Assembly (NCBI GenBank): GCA_026014815.1
Contig: JAOZHP010000088.1
Span: 1-64,000, forward strand
Reading direction: 5' to 3'
From: Candidatus Bathyarchaeota archaeon
GTDB lineage: Archaea; Thermoproteota; Bathyarchaeia; TCS64
DNA length: 64,000 bases
Shown here one piece after another: positions 1-8,429 of the stretch (positions within the stretch are counted from its first letter, which is position 1; each line of letters starts with the position of its first letter). A model generated the notes under the pieces. It did not search any database. It had not been told where the DNA came from and saw only the letters and a list, made by a program, of their open reading frames with translations. Position numbers and translations under genes: made by a program.

Positions 1-1252
1 CATGTCCATCCACCTTGACACTGCCCGTCACGGGGTCATAAAACCTGTAGAGTAGGTTGATCATTGTTGTCTTACCTACCCCAGTAGGTCCAACGAGAGC
101 CACGGTGGTTTTAGGCTCGATCTCAAGATCGATATCCCAAAGTACCTGCTGATCCTGCTTGTACCCGAAGTTTAGATCCTCGTAGCTGATCTTACCGTCG
201 ATGCGTGGAAGCTCCATTGCTCCCTCACTGCTGGTGATGGTGACTGGCGTGTCCATGATACCGAAGACGCGTTCAGCCGCAGCGAGGGCTGACTGGACGC
301 TGTTCCAGAAGCCGCTGAGGTCTTGGATAGGCATGAAGAACCTACCGAGGTAGCTCATGAACCCGAAGAGCACCCCCAAGCTGAGGTCGCCCTTCATGAC
401 CGCTGAGCCGCCGAACCAGAGGACAAGGAAGTTGCCTACCGCCGTAAAGATCTGTACTGCAGGCCAGAAAGCAGACATTACCTGACCTGCCTGAACATTG
501 GCCTGCATGTTGCTCAGGTTTACTTGCTGGAACTCTCTGCGCGTCGCGCCTTCCCGGCTGTAGCTCTGTATCTCCTTCATGCCGCTGACGCTTTCCTCCA
601 TCTTGGCGGAGACGCTTGCAATTGTCTTACGGGTCTCCCTGTAAACTTTCCTGACTCGTCTGCCCCAGAAATAGAGGAACAGCGCCATCATGGGGATGAC
701 GCTGAAAGTGATAAGGCTGAGCCACCAGTTCATGTAGAGCATGATGCCGATGATACCGAATAGGGTGATCAGGTCAGCCACCACGTTAGCGATGCCACTG
801 GATACCAACTCAGTGATCTTGTCAATGTCATTGGTGCCCCTAGACACGATGCTTCCCACTTCCCGCGTAGCGAAAAAGTCGAGTCCGAGACGTTGAAGAT
901 GCCTGAATATATCCATACGTATCTCGTACTCTAGCTTGCTGCCAAGCCAGCTGATGAGGAACCTCTGCCCATATTGGGCTACGAAGATTAACGCATAGAC
1001 AACGAGGAAGCCTCCGCTGATCAATATGAGACCCTGAGTATCCAGTTTTTCGATGTACTTGTCAATAGCCAGGCTGAACATGTAAGGTGGAAGCAAGTTG
1101 ATCATGGAACTCCCAAGAATAGCCACGAGAAGCATGAAGCTCTCCTTTCTCTGACTGAGGATGTATCCTACCATTCGCTTGAAAAGTACCATATCGGGTA
1201 TGGAGCGTTCATAATCGTCGTCCGAGGCGTATCTCCTCATTCTCCATCCCAT
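1..1252 (-). CDS. ABC exporter subunit (TM domain plus partial ATPase domain), truncated by window edge
   Basis: Reading the minus strand from an ATG at 1252 gives an open frame to the window edge (417 codons), which the ORF track omits. The N-terminal 330 or so residues form a type I exporter membrane domain with several hydrophobic segments. An ATPase domain follows with Walker A GPTGVGKTT, and the sequence ends soon after, so the signature, Walker B and switch motifs lie outside the window. The start overlaps the stop of the upstream ABC gene (TAATG), so the two subunits are translationally coupled and almost certainly form a heterodimer. The substrate cannot be told; drugs, lipids or peptides are typical for the family. 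Confidence 0.9.
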   Translation of the reverse strand, partial: MGWRMRRYASDDDYERSIPDMVLFKRMVGYILSQRKESFMLLVAILGSSMINLLPPYMFSLAIDKYIEKLDTQGLILISGGFLVVYALIFVAQYGQRFLISWLGSKLEYEIRMDIFRHLQRLGLDFFATREVGSIVSRGTNDIDKITELVSSGIANVVADLITLFGIIGIMLYMNWWLSLITFSVIPMMALFLYFWGRRVRKVYRETRKTIASVSAKMEESVSGMKEIQSYSREGATRREFQQVNLSNMQANVQAGQVMSAFWPAVQIFTAVGNFLVLWFGGSAVMKGDLSLGVLFGFMSYLGRFFMPIQDLSGFWNSVQSALAAAERVFGIMDTPVTITSSEGAMELPRIDGKISYEDLNFGYKQDQQVLWDIDLEIEPKTTVALVGPTGVGKTTMINLLYRFYDPVTGSVKVDGH

Positions 1253-3129
1253 TAGGACCCGCCTCCCTCGGCGCCGGCTATCTGAGTCCGGTACAGCTTG
1301 TAGTAGATGCCCTGAAGCTTCATGAGGTCCTCGTGAATTCCTTCCTCGGCTATCTCCCCCTCCTCAAGAACGATGATGTAGTCAGCTTTCTTGATGCTAC
1401 TAAGGCGTTGAGTGATGATGAATGTGGTCCTGTTCTCCAATAATTCATCCAGTGCTTTCTGAATCTCGTACTCCGTCTGCGTGTCAACGCTGCTGGTACT
1501 GTCATCAAGGATCAATATCTTAGGATTCTTCAACAAGGCACGAGCGATAGCAACACGCTGCTTCTGTCCACCACTAAGTGTTACGCCTCGTTCACCCACC
1601 CTAGTGTCATAGCCCTCAGGAAGCCCCTCGATGAACTCGTTGATCTTGGCCTGCTTCGCGGCCTCCTTAATGCCTTCAAGACTCGCGTTCTGCACGCCGT
1701 AAGCGATGTTTTCCTTGAGAGTGGTGCTGAAAATATAAGGGTCCTGCCGCACGATACCTATATGAGTTCTCAGGCTCTTGATGGTGATATCCTGTATGTC
1801 CACGCCGTCCAGCCTGATACAGCCCTTAGACACATCATAGAACCTGGGCACAAGATTGATTATGCTGCTCTTCCCCGAGCCAGTCGCGCCTAATATAGCC
1901 ACTGTCTGACCTGACTCCACTGTCAGATCAATGTCTTTGAGCACCATGTATTTACCGTCGTAGCTGAACCACACGTCCTCGAAGGTGATCTCACCCTCTA
2001 TCTCTGCAATCTCAATTGCTCCCTCCTTATCGCTCACGTCCACCTGAGCATCAACGATCTCGAACACACGCTCAGCAGCCGCGTTAGCCCTGACGAACAT
2101 GCTTGTCATGAACCCAAGCATGCGGACTGGTCTCAGAAGACGCGACATGTAGAAGTAAAAAGCAACCATGCTGCCGACGCTAAGAGTCCCGGCCATGACC
2201 TGGTTACCACCGTACCAGAGTATGATTACGAGTCCTACGCTGCCGATTAGCGTGGCGAGAGGCATGAACAAAGCCCTGAGCCGAGCCAACGTGATATTGA
2301 TGTCAAAGAACTTAGCTACCTCCACCTCGAATTTTTCTTCCTCAAAGCTCTCCCTGTTGAAGCCCCTGACCACGCGGAGCCCTGACAGGTTCTCTTGGAG
2401 TACGCTTGTGATTACTCCGTTCTGCTCCCGTGTCTCTCGCCACAGGGGAGTAACGTTTCTTGAGTAGACACGCGTCGAGTAGAGGAGGAACGGTATCACA
2501 AGTAAGGAAACTAGTGTTAACTCAAGGTTTAGACTCATCATGCTGTACACCACCAAGCCCAGTGTCAGCAGGTTACTGAGAGCCATCCTGATACTCATGT
2601 TAAAAAACCTTCCAAGCATGTTGATGTCCCCCGTGGCCCGTGCCATGAGTTGCCCTGTGCGTTGCTGGTCATAGAAGCTAAAGCTCTGCTCTAGGAGGCT
2701 ATTGTACATGTCGTTCCTTATGTCGTATCCTGCCCGCTGGCTGACAATCTCTAGCATGTACCTCTGAATGAAACTGAGGCCACCTGTCAACAACGCGATG
2801 ACCACGAGGCTTAAACTGAACACTAGGAGAGTCGCGAAACCGGAGTCCATGGCGGCTACATCCGTCACCCATCCCGAGACCGGCAACAAAACACTGGAAG
2901 CTACCTTGGTGACACCTGTCCCGGCATCGATCTGCTCCCCGGATGCCACGTCCTTCACTATATCCACTATGCCACCTATGATGGCTGGTGATAGGATTCC
3001 GAGAAACGTGCTCAAAACCACCATGACGAGGATAGCTTTCAGCTCCCAGTAGGGAGTGATGTAGCTGAACAATCTACCGAATATGCTCCACTGAACCTTC
3101 CGGGAGCTAGCGTCACCGCTAGAACTCAT
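1252..3129 (-). CDS. ABC exporter subunit with degenerate nucleotide site
   Basis: Full-length fused exporter half (625 aa): membrane domain at roughly residues 20-350, ATPase domain at about 375-610. Visible motifs are Walker A GATGSGKSS (about 414), signature LSGGQ (518), Walker B ILILDD (538-543) and switch region ITQR (about 572). The usual catalytic Glu after Walker B is Asp, and the usual switch His is Gln. This pattern is known from heterodimeric exporters such as TM287/288, where one of two ATP sites is catalytically weak; the partner would be the gene directly downstream. Its ATG overlaps the stop of the upstream ArsR-type regulator gene, so all three genes form one operon read leftwards. 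Confidence 0.93.
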   Translation of the reverse strand: MSSSGDASSRKVQWSIFGRLFSYITPYWELKAILVMVVLSTFLGILSPAIIGGIVDIVKDVASGEQIDAGTGVTKVASSVLLPVSGWVTDVAAMDSGFATLLVFSLSLVVIALLTGGLSFIQRYMLEIVSQRAGYDIRNDMYNSLLEQSFSFYDQQRTGQLMARATGDINMLGRFFNMSIRMALSNLLTLGLVVYSMMSLNLELTLVSLLVIPFLLYSTRVYSRNVTPLWRETREQNGVITSVLQENLSGLRVVRGFNRESFEEEKFEVEVAKFFDINITLARLRALFMPLATLIGSVGLVIILWYGGNQVMAGTLSVGSMVAFYFYMSRLLRPVRMLGFMTSMFVRANAAAERVFEIVDAQVDVSDKEGAIEIAEIEGEITFEDVWFSYDGKYMVLKDIDLTVESGQTVAILGATGSGKSSIINLVPRFYDVSKGCIRLDGVDIQDITIKSLRTHIGIVRQDPYIFSTTLKENIAYGVQNASLEGIKEAAKQAKINEFIEGLPEGYDTRVGERGVTLSGGQKQRVAIARALLKNPKILILDDSTSSVDTQTEYEIQKALDELLENRTTFIITQRLSSIKKADYIIVLEEGEIAEEGIHEDLMKLQGIYYKLYRTQIAGAEGGGS

Positions 3130-3740
3130 TGAACCCTGTGTTCCCCCTTGATCTCGTCGATGATGTCGCTGAGTCTCTGTGATGCTTCAACGTATTCCGG
3201 GTCCTTGCGGAGCTGCATGTGGCTGAGGATGCTGGCCACGTTCCTCGCCCCGTAACTCTTTCGTTGAACAGGGGTTTTTCTCTGGGAAAGCCGATCCTCG
3301 AACGCTTTCTTCTCCCTCAGGTAACATGTCCTGAGAAGATTCCTGACCTCATCTTCTCTGTCCTTCGGGACGATGACGCTATATGCCTCTAATCCCTTGA
3401 GCAGTCTATCGATATAATCTTCCTGCCAAGCCGAGAAGTCCGGGTCCTCGCTGAGGGCCTCTGTGAGACTGTAAGCGACATGGTACCTCCTGCTTACACT
3501 CCTATAGTAGGGTTGAACCATGTTCCTGACTTTCTCTTCCCGTGTAACCTTGATGAGCCCAGCTTCACGGAGTACGTTCAGGTGGTGAATAACGCTGCTG
3601 TGGTTTCTCTCAAGAGCCTTGGCTAGGTCCGTAACTGATTGTTCACGGTGTCTGAGAATGTGTAGTATCTGTCTCCGCGTGGGGTCTGCTAGGAGTTTAG
3701 CTACCTCAGGGTCCTTGATAATGAATGTATCTACACTCAA
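3126..3740 (-). CDS. ArsR-family winged-helix transcriptional regulator
   Basis: 204-aa protein with an N-terminal winged-helix domain (about residues 10-95): the stretch around DPTRRQILHIL and the recognition-helix region HSSVIHHLNVLREAGLI are typical of ArsR-like proteins. The C-terminal half is helical and unassigned, so the effector is unknown. No metal-binding Cys motif is seen, so metal sensing is not implied. The start is TTG at 3740, placed about 30 nt downstream of a TATA-like box. It is first gene of an operon with the two ABC exporter subunits and probably controls that operon, which is an inference from position only. Confidence 0.85.
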   Translation of the reverse strand: MSVDTFIIKDPEVAKLLADPTRRQILHILRHREQSVTDLAKALERNHSSVIHHLNVLREAGLIKVTREEKVRNMVQPYYRSVSRRYHVAYSLTEALSEDPDFSAWQEDYIDRLLKGLEAYSVIVPKDREDEVRNLLRTCYLREKKAFEDRLSQRKTPVQRKSYGARNVASILSHMQLRKDPEYVEASQRLSDIIDEIKGEHRVQ

Positions 3741-3763
3741 CAGTATCGCTACAATTCAGTGTA

Positions 3764-3778
3764 ACGGTTTAATATACT
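3764..3778 (-). promoter_or_regulatory. TATA-like promoter of the ArsR-ABC operon
   Basis: The minus-strand sequence AAAGTATATTAAACC overlaps the 3' end of the Nudix gene and lies about 31 nt before the TTG start of the ArsR gene. That spacing fits an archaeal BRE/TATA box with a leader of only a few nucleotides. Confidence 0.55.
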
Positions 3779-4188
3779 TTACCTTTTTTGGAGGCAAATA
3801 GCTTAGCCAAGACTATTCTCTCAGTCTCAATATCAACACGGGTCAACTCGTCCATGCCAATAAAGAAAACCTCTTCAGCCTCGTTGCATCTTGGTTCCCC
3901 TTCCCAGCCCTCACAGAGGTGATAATGAACCAACTGAGTCTCATGTGGTGTCTCCCAAGTCATCATATCCACACATTCATAGCAATCACAGGTAAGCCCA
4001 AGCTCCTCGCGAAGCTCCCTCCTACACGCATCCACCAGGGATTCACCTTCTTCTACGTGCCCTCCTGGGACAACTACGACTCCGGGGTCAGTCAACTTGT
4101 CCATCGTACGCCTCTCCACAAGCAGTTTTCCATCCCTCAAGAGGATGAGAGCGACAGTACGCACTGTCGGTTTAACTAATCCAGACAT
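3769..4188 (-). CDS. Nudix hydrolase
   Basis: 139-aa single-domain Nudix protein. The Nudix box (G-x5-E-x7-R-E-x-x-E-E-x-G) is complete at about residues 42-64, beginning GGHVEEGESLVDAC and ending RREL REELGL. Such enzymes hydrolyse nucleoside diphosphates linked to another group, with Mg2+ held by the REExxEE glutamates. The short length and lack of extra domains suggest a housecleaning or MutT/ADP-ribose-type activity, but the substrate cannot be chosen from sequence. It lies between the ribosomal operon and the ArsR gene on the same strand, 26 nt after L13e, and may be co-transcribed with the ribosomal genes. Confidence 0.9.
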   Translation of the reverse strand: MSGLVKPTVRTVALILLRDGKLLVERRTMDKLTDPGVVVVPGGHVEEGESLVDACRRELREELGLTCDCYECVDMMTWETPHETQLVHYHLCEGWEGEPRCNEAEEVFFIGMDELTRVDIETERIVLAKLFASKKGKVY

Positions 4189-4214
4189 AACAATAAGGTT
4201 AGAAAATAATGGTA

Positions 4215-4535
4215 TTACTTCTTTCGGCTTAGGCCACGTGCCTTCTGACCTGAACTGGTCCTGCCCCTATGAACCCTCCTGATATGGGGCTTGCCCGTCT
4301 GCTTTGGCTTCTTGAAGCTGACCTTTGCCTTCTTAGCTTCCTTGAGGTACTCCTTGAGTGTCTCCACGTTCTCCTCGTGGCTTGTGCCTCGGCGCTTGTC
4401 AACGGGGATACCTAGACGTACGGCCTCACTGGGAGTGAGTTCAACGGCTTTAAGTTCGTCAACACTGAAACCTTTGCCTTCCCTGATCCGGTCACCGCGT
4501 TCGACGACCGGGTTAATCATTCTAACCATACGCAT
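4215..4535 (-). CDS. Ribosomal protein L13e (eukaryote-like large-subunit protein)
   Basis: 106-aa basic protein with the L13e-type core GKGFSVDELK...LTPSEAVRLGIPVDKRR and a Lys/Arg-rich tail. L13e is found in eukaryotes and in part of the archaea (TACK and relatives), not in most Euryarchaeota, so it is a useful lineage marker. The ATG follows the uS9 stop directly. A second Met at residue 3 and a third at residue 6 make the exact start uncertain. Its place behind uL13 and uS9 replaces the RNA polymerase subunit genes often found after uS9 in archaea. Confidence 0.85.
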   Translation of the reverse strand: MRMVRMINPVVERGDRIREGKGFSVDELKAVELTPSEAVRLGIPVDKRRGTSHEENVETLKEYLKEAKKAKVSFKKPKQTGKPHIRRVHRGRTSSGQKARGLSRKK

Positions 4536-4946
4536 CTACCTGTAGCTCTTCTGTTTCCTACGCCTCGCGCCTGGTCCACCGAACTTTTTGGCCTCCTTAC
4601 GCCTTGCATCTCCTGCAAGCATGGTCCTATCATACTCGATGTACTTTGCACGTAGGCGCTTGCTCTTAGTGAACTTGACTAGTCCCAGTGCGATTCCCAT
4701 GCGGGCGGCCTCGGCCTGACTCATTACGCCTCCGCCGTGGGTCTTGATGCTGATATCCACTCTGCCCCTGTAGTCACCTGCAAGCATATACGCCTCTAAT
4801 ATCTTCTCACGAGCCAAGTAAGGCTCAACGAGGTGGATGGGTGTGTTGTTGATCCTGATGCGTCCTTTGCCCTCTGAAACGACGACCCTTGCCTTGCTGG
4901 TCTTGCGCTTACCGGTTGCCAGAACTGACTTTTTCTTTACAGACAT
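4536..4946 (-). CDS. rps9: 30S ribosomal protein uS9
   Basis: 136-aa small-subunit protein. The N-terminal [23 protein letters not shown] and the C-terminal tail [22 protein letters not shown] are diagnostic; the basic KxR end reaches the P-site tRNA in known structures. The [19 protein letters not shown] segment is also typical. Length is normal for archaea. It lies 6 nt after uL13 and is followed at once by L13e, in one leftward ribosomal operon. Confidence 0.98.
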   Translation of the reverse strand: MSVKKKSVLATGKRKTSKARVVVSEGKGRIRINNTPIHLVEPYLAREKILEAYMLAGDYRGRVDISIKTHGGGVMSQAEAARMGIALGLVKFTKSKRLRAKYIEYDRTMLAGDARRKEAKKFGGPGARRRKQKSYR

Positions 4947-4952
4947 CTCTTA

Positions 4953-5408
4953 TCACTTCTTCCAGCCGATGCTCTCGGCGATCACTCCAATGGTCACGAA
5001 CCTGCGGTTCAGGTTACTTGAGTGAACCTCTGGCATCTTTGCTTTCTCAGCGGTTTCCAGTTCCTCAGGGACACCGATATGAACTTTGAGGCGGCTGAAC
5101 GCCTTTTTTCCTTTGTCCTTCCTGTAAGGTAGCATACCTCTGATGGTTCTGCGGACCATCCTGTGGGGTTGCCTGTAGTGGATGGGTCCCTTGCCGTGGC
5201 CACCGACCTCAAGGAACTTGTGCTCCTTCTTTAGGATCATGTGGCGGTTCCCTGAAACGACGATGTTCTCAGCGTTTACTATCTCGATTTTTTCCCCTGC
5301 GAGAAGCCTCTTGGCGACTATGCTAGCCATCCTGCCCAGTATAAGGCCGTCTCCGTCGATAACTGTCATGCTCATTTTATTCATCCTTGGAACGGCTAGA
5401 GCCGCCAT
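4953..5408 (-). CDS. rpl13: 50S ribosomal protein uL13
   Basis: Archaeal uL13 with the conserved opening TVIDGDGLILGRMASIVAKRLL, and further on GPIHYRQPHRMVRRTIRGMLPY. The ORF track starts at 5453, but a TATA-like box lies inside that extension (about 5437-5444), and the extra 15 residues have no place in the family. I therefore prefer the ATG at 5408 (151 aa), which has a GAGGG stretch upstream and sits about 32 nt from the TATA box. Starts at residues 24, 27 or 29 of the long ORF are also possible. First gene of the uL13-uS9-L13e operon. Confidence 0.95.
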   Translation of the reverse strand: MAALAVPRMNKMSMTVIDGDGLILGRMASIVAKRLLAGEKIEIVNAENIVVSGNRHMILKKEHKFLEVGGHGKGPIHYRQPHRMVRRTIRGMLPYRKDKGKKAFSRLKVHIGVPEELETAEKAKMPEVHSSNLNRRFVTIGVIAESIGWKK

Positions 5409-5435
5409 ATTGCAACCCTCTGAACAACGTTTATG

Positions 5436-5450
5436 CGTATAAAGGTTTTC
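5436..5450 (-). promoter_or_regulatory. TATA-like promoter of the uL13-uS9-L13e operon
   Basis: The minus strand reads GAAAACCTTTATACGC, a purine-rich BRE-like stretch followed by TTTATAC, about 32 nt before the preferred uL13 start at 5408. Confidence 0.55.
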
Positions 5451-5510
5451 CAAATCCTGATGCTACAACCGTCATATGGAAAATCCCAGATAGGTGAGAC
5501 AACGCATCCC

Positions 5511-5526
5511 CAAACCATTTTAAAGC
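5511..5526 (+). promoter_or_regulatory. TATA-like promoter of the HAD-family gene
   Basis: AAACCATTTTAAAGCC lies about 46 nt before the ATG at 5567 and would give a leader of about 20 nt. It is divergent from the uL13 promoter in the same 158-bp intergenic region. Confidence 0.4.
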
Positions 5527-5566
5527 CAAGGGTCACCCTCTCCTCGCGGCTTATTGGCCATGGAAT

Positions 5567-6745
5567 ATGACGGTTCCGGAGGCCGAGCTGTCAAGGGTTC
5601 ACTGGTTGAGGTCTGGCATGGAGAAAAATTACATCTTGAAATGTTTCTCGGATAATCCAACCTACATCCGAGACAGCAGCCTCAAGGAACTAAGGGAAGT
5701 TGATGTCGTGGTTTTTGACTGCGACGGCGTGCTCTTGGACATACGAGAGTCCTACTGCCGGTCAGTGGCTAGGACCACAACCGTCATCATTGAGGCATTC
5801 ACTGGGACACGAATAGAGGAATCATTCTTTGACGCCGACCTTAACTTCGCTTACAAACAGACAGGGGGCTTCAATAACGACTGGGCTTTAACCTATACCC
5901 TCATCATGAAGCTGCTCGCCGATTTATCCTCTAAGGAACTTGACATGATCAACGAGGTCGCTGATCGATCCTTGAGGTATGAGACCCCCTTTGAGAGGTT
6001 CCAGTACATCCAGGAACACAGACCCGAGGTATCAATACATGTTGAAGGAGTAAAGGAAAGGCTCCATGACTTCGCCATGAGCTTGGATAGCACCGGTGTC
6101 AAAGCCGTGGATGAAAGGCTTTTCTCGAAGCTTGGTCCCGTAAAAAGGGCCTTGAACTTCCCTGGAGATGTAGGGGAAAGTATGGTCTCAACGTTATTCG
6201 AGGAGACATTAGGGGGAACTCAACTGTTCCAGGAGACCTTCGGACAGTCTGCTACATTTAATCAGGGCGACACCGGGTTCATCGAGAACGAGAGAGTTGT
6301 GGTCTCGGAGGAGACTCTGGAAAAGCTCAGTGTTCTTCTTGGCGGTAACAGGATGGGTATTGCCTCCGGAAGTCTGGCTAACACGGCACGCCATGCACTT
6401 GGAGATATTTTAAACAAGTTTCGTTCTGACGCTCAGGTCTGGCACGATGACGTAGCAAAAGCCGTCAAGGCTACAGGGAGGAGTGATCTTCACAAGCCCA
6501 ACCCTTACGCCTTGCTCAGGGCATTAGAGCCGTTCAAGCCATACAAGCGTGTTCTCTACGTTGGTGATACCTCCGCTGATTATATGACTTCTACTCGAGC
6601 CGGAGTGCTCTTCGCAGGGGTTTATGGCAGCGTGTCAGCGTCAGAGCGGACAAAAGACGCTTTCATTGAGCTAGGTTGCAGCGTTGTGGCTCCGACAGTG
6701 AACGATCTACCGGATGTCTTGAGGACGGCACGCGAATCAAATTAA
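5567..6745 (+). CDS. HAD-superfamily hydrolase with a long insertion
   Basis: 392-aa protein of the haloacid dehalogenase superfamily. Motif I is DVVVFDCDGVLLD at about residues 45-57 (nucleophile Asp and acid/base Asp), motif II is the GIASGS region (about 263), and motif III/IV are the Lys of HKPNPYALL and VLYVGDTSADYMTS (about 328). The about 200 residues between motif I and II are much longer than a usual phosphoglycolate-phosphatase-type cap. Many such proteins dephosphorylate sugar phosphates, but no substrate can be assigned. An alternative start is Met19, giving MEKNYILK. It stands alone between divergent promoters and the disrupted nucleosidase gene. Confidence 0.85.
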   Translation: MTVPEAELSRVHWLRSGMEKNYILKCFSDNPTYIRDSSLKELREVDVVVFDCDGVLLDIRESYCRSVARTTTVIIEAFTGTRIEESFFDADLNFAYKQTGGFNNDWALTYTLIMKLLADLSSKELDMINEVADRSLRYETPFERFQYIQEHRPEVSIHVEGVKERLHDFAMSLDSTGVKAVDERLFSKLGPVKRALNFPGDVGESMVSTLFEETLGGTQLFQETFGQSATFNQGDTGFIENERVVVSEETLEKLSVLLGGNRMGIASGSLANTARHALGDILNKFRSDAQVWHDDVAKAVKATGRSDLHKPNPYALLRALEPFKPYKRVLYVGDTSADYMTSTRAGVLFAGVYGSVSASERTKDAFIELGCSVVAPTVNDLPDVLRTARESN

Positions 6746-6800
6746 ACCCCCCATTATTCATCCACAAGATTTTATGTCGTGCTTCATCTAATGACAGGCG

Positions 6801-7490
6801 ATGTGTCCCAAAGTAGTTGTGATCATCTCAGCGGATGGCGAGTGGAGAGCCATCCCCAAGATATATCCAGACGCCAAGTTCAAGGACTCTTCTTACGGTC
6901 AATGGTTCTAGGCAGAGATTACCGGTGAGCCGGTTATTTTCTTTCACGGTGGCTGGGCGAAGATACCCTCCGCTGCCTCAGCGCAGTACGCCATCGACCG
7001 GTGGAGCCCCGAGCTGATAATCAATATGGGCACCTGTGGAGGGTTCAAGGGCGAGATCGAGAGGGACACCATTACTCTCGTGGAAAAAGCCGTGGTCTAT
7101 GACATAATCAACCAGATGAGTGACACAGACGAGGTCATAGCCAAGTTCACCACAGAGATCGACCTCTCATGGCTGAGAGACACACCTATACCAGTGACAC
7201 GTGCCTCCATCGTCAGCGGCGACCGTGACCTAAGACCCGAGGACATACCCCTGCTCAAAGAGAAATACAAAGCAACGGTGGGAGACTGGGAATCAGGCGG
7301 AATCGCGTGGGTGTGCAAACAGAACAACACAAGACTCCTCATCATGCGTGGCGTCTCGGACCTAGTTGGGGCATCAGGTGGTGACGCATACGACGGGAAG
7401 ACGGTGGTCTGGATCGAGGCTGCCGAGAGGATAATGAAGAAACTGGTGGCCTCGCTTCCCGGCTGGATAAGTCTGTTACCCCAGCCATGA
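6801..7490 (+). pseudogene. MTA/SAH-nucleosidase-like (purine phosphorylase superfamily) gene with an in-frame amber codon
   Basis: Starting at the ATG at 6801, which sits about 27 nt after a TATA-like TTTTATG, the frame reads MCPKVVVIISADGEWRAI and then meets TAG at 6909-6911 after GQWF. The same frame continues without any shift through INMGTCGGF, GDWESGGIAWVC and IMRGVSD to the stop at 7490. These motifs match the nucleoside phosphorylase/MTA-SAH nucleosidase fold, with a Glu and an Asp in the expected catalytic positions. The ORF track reports only the part from 7026. A single G-to-T change (GAG to TAG) would explain the stop. It may be a recent nonsense mutation, a sequencing error or a read-through site. 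Confidence 0.75.
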
Positions 7491-8429
7491 GGCTAGCCGG
7501 TGCATCATCTTGGTGAAGTCACCGCCTGTGCTTAACTCTATGAGCTGGACTCCCGGCTCCTCTTCCAGTTGCATGTAGTGTCTCTTCATATCTGGGTCAT
7601 CACCCAGCAGTACTACAAGCACGTCCAGGTTTGACCTAGCGAGGCTGCTCAGCAGTTCAACAGTTTTCTCGTTTTCCGTTTCGGTGTCCTCGCCAATGAT
7701 GGAGACTGGTTTGCCGTCGGTTATCACCACGACGCGCTCAGGCTCCTGCAGAAGGACCTCTCCCAGTGCTTGGTCTAGCCTTGTTTCCTTTCCTTTGGGC
7801 TCCACTTCACTCGCATCATGGATATGTTTGATTTCTGCGCCTACGCTGTGAATAGAGGTATTGACCTGCGCCAGGGTGATAACGCCGGCGAGGAACTGTG
7901 CTATCGTGATCTTCTGGTACTGTTCCCAGAGACTCCATGGCTCCACCATGCTCTCGCTGCTGTCCAGAAGCAAGGCTGTTCTCGTGTTTTTCATCCGAGG
8001 TGCAGCTTTGTAGTCGTTGACTGTTTGTCTGTAGGAGCCTAGAAGCTCAAGAAAGTCGTAGTGACGTTTCTCTCTTATGATCCGTAACGCGTTTCTGTCC
8101 TCGTCGTAGTTAGTGACTGGCTGCATATGTGGACGTGTGACCTGCGAGCTGTCCACTGCTGGCGTGGCTATCTTTGCTTCGGGGTCCTCAAGGATTGCCG
8201 CGTAGAAGCCTCCTCCTCCCCCAAAGTAGATGAGGTCTGGACGTTTTTTCCCCTCAAGGTCAAGTGTGAGGCGGCCTTCATCGATGTACTCCTTGACCTG
8301 TTGCTCCAAGTCGTGTTTCTCTATGAAGATGTGGCTGGTTTTTTTACCGTCCACGTATGTGACGCCGCGTCCTTTGATCCTGAAAACCAGTGAGACTATC
8401 GGGACGTCGTCACTTGGAGTGGCGCTCAT
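7476..8429 (-). CDS. von Willebrand factor A (VWA) domain protein, partner of the adjacent AAA ATPase
   Basis: 317-aa soluble protein. The C-terminal half (about residues 150-317) is a VWA fold with a MIDAS motif ALLLDSSESM (DxSxS) and a later VVVITDGKP strand. The N-terminal half is unassigned and includes a Gly-rich YFGGGGGFY stretch. MoxR-type AAA ATPases and VWA proteins are commonly encoded together and act as a metal-enzyme activation or complex-assembly chaperone pair; the same role is inferred here. The ATG overlaps the stop of the AAA gene by 4 nt, so the two are translated together. Its 3' end overlaps the nucleosidase-like gene tail to tail by 15 nt. Confidence 0.82.
   Translation of the reverse strand: MSATPSDDVPIVSLVFRIKGRGVTYVDGKKTSHIFIEKHDLEQQVKEYIDEGRLTLDLEGKKRPDLIYFGGGGGFYAAILEDPEAKIATPAVDSSQVTRPHMQPVTNYDEDRNALRIIREKRHYDFLELLGSYRQTVNDYKAAPRMKNTRTALLLDSSESMVEPWSLWEQYQKITIAQFLAGVITLAQVNTSIHSVGAEIKHIHDASEVEPKGKETRLDQALGEVLLQEPERVVVITDGKPVSIIGEDTETENEKTVELLSSLARSNLDVLVVLLGDDPDMKRHYMQLEEEPGVQLIELSTGGDFTKMMHRLASWLG

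Noticed and set aside
6909-6911. Pyrrolysine at the in-frame TAG codons (also 25299)
   Set aside because: TAG is a frequent true stop in this window, the host proteins are not known Pyl enzymes, and no pylS or tRNA-Pyl is seen. A mutation or error is simpler, but not excluded.
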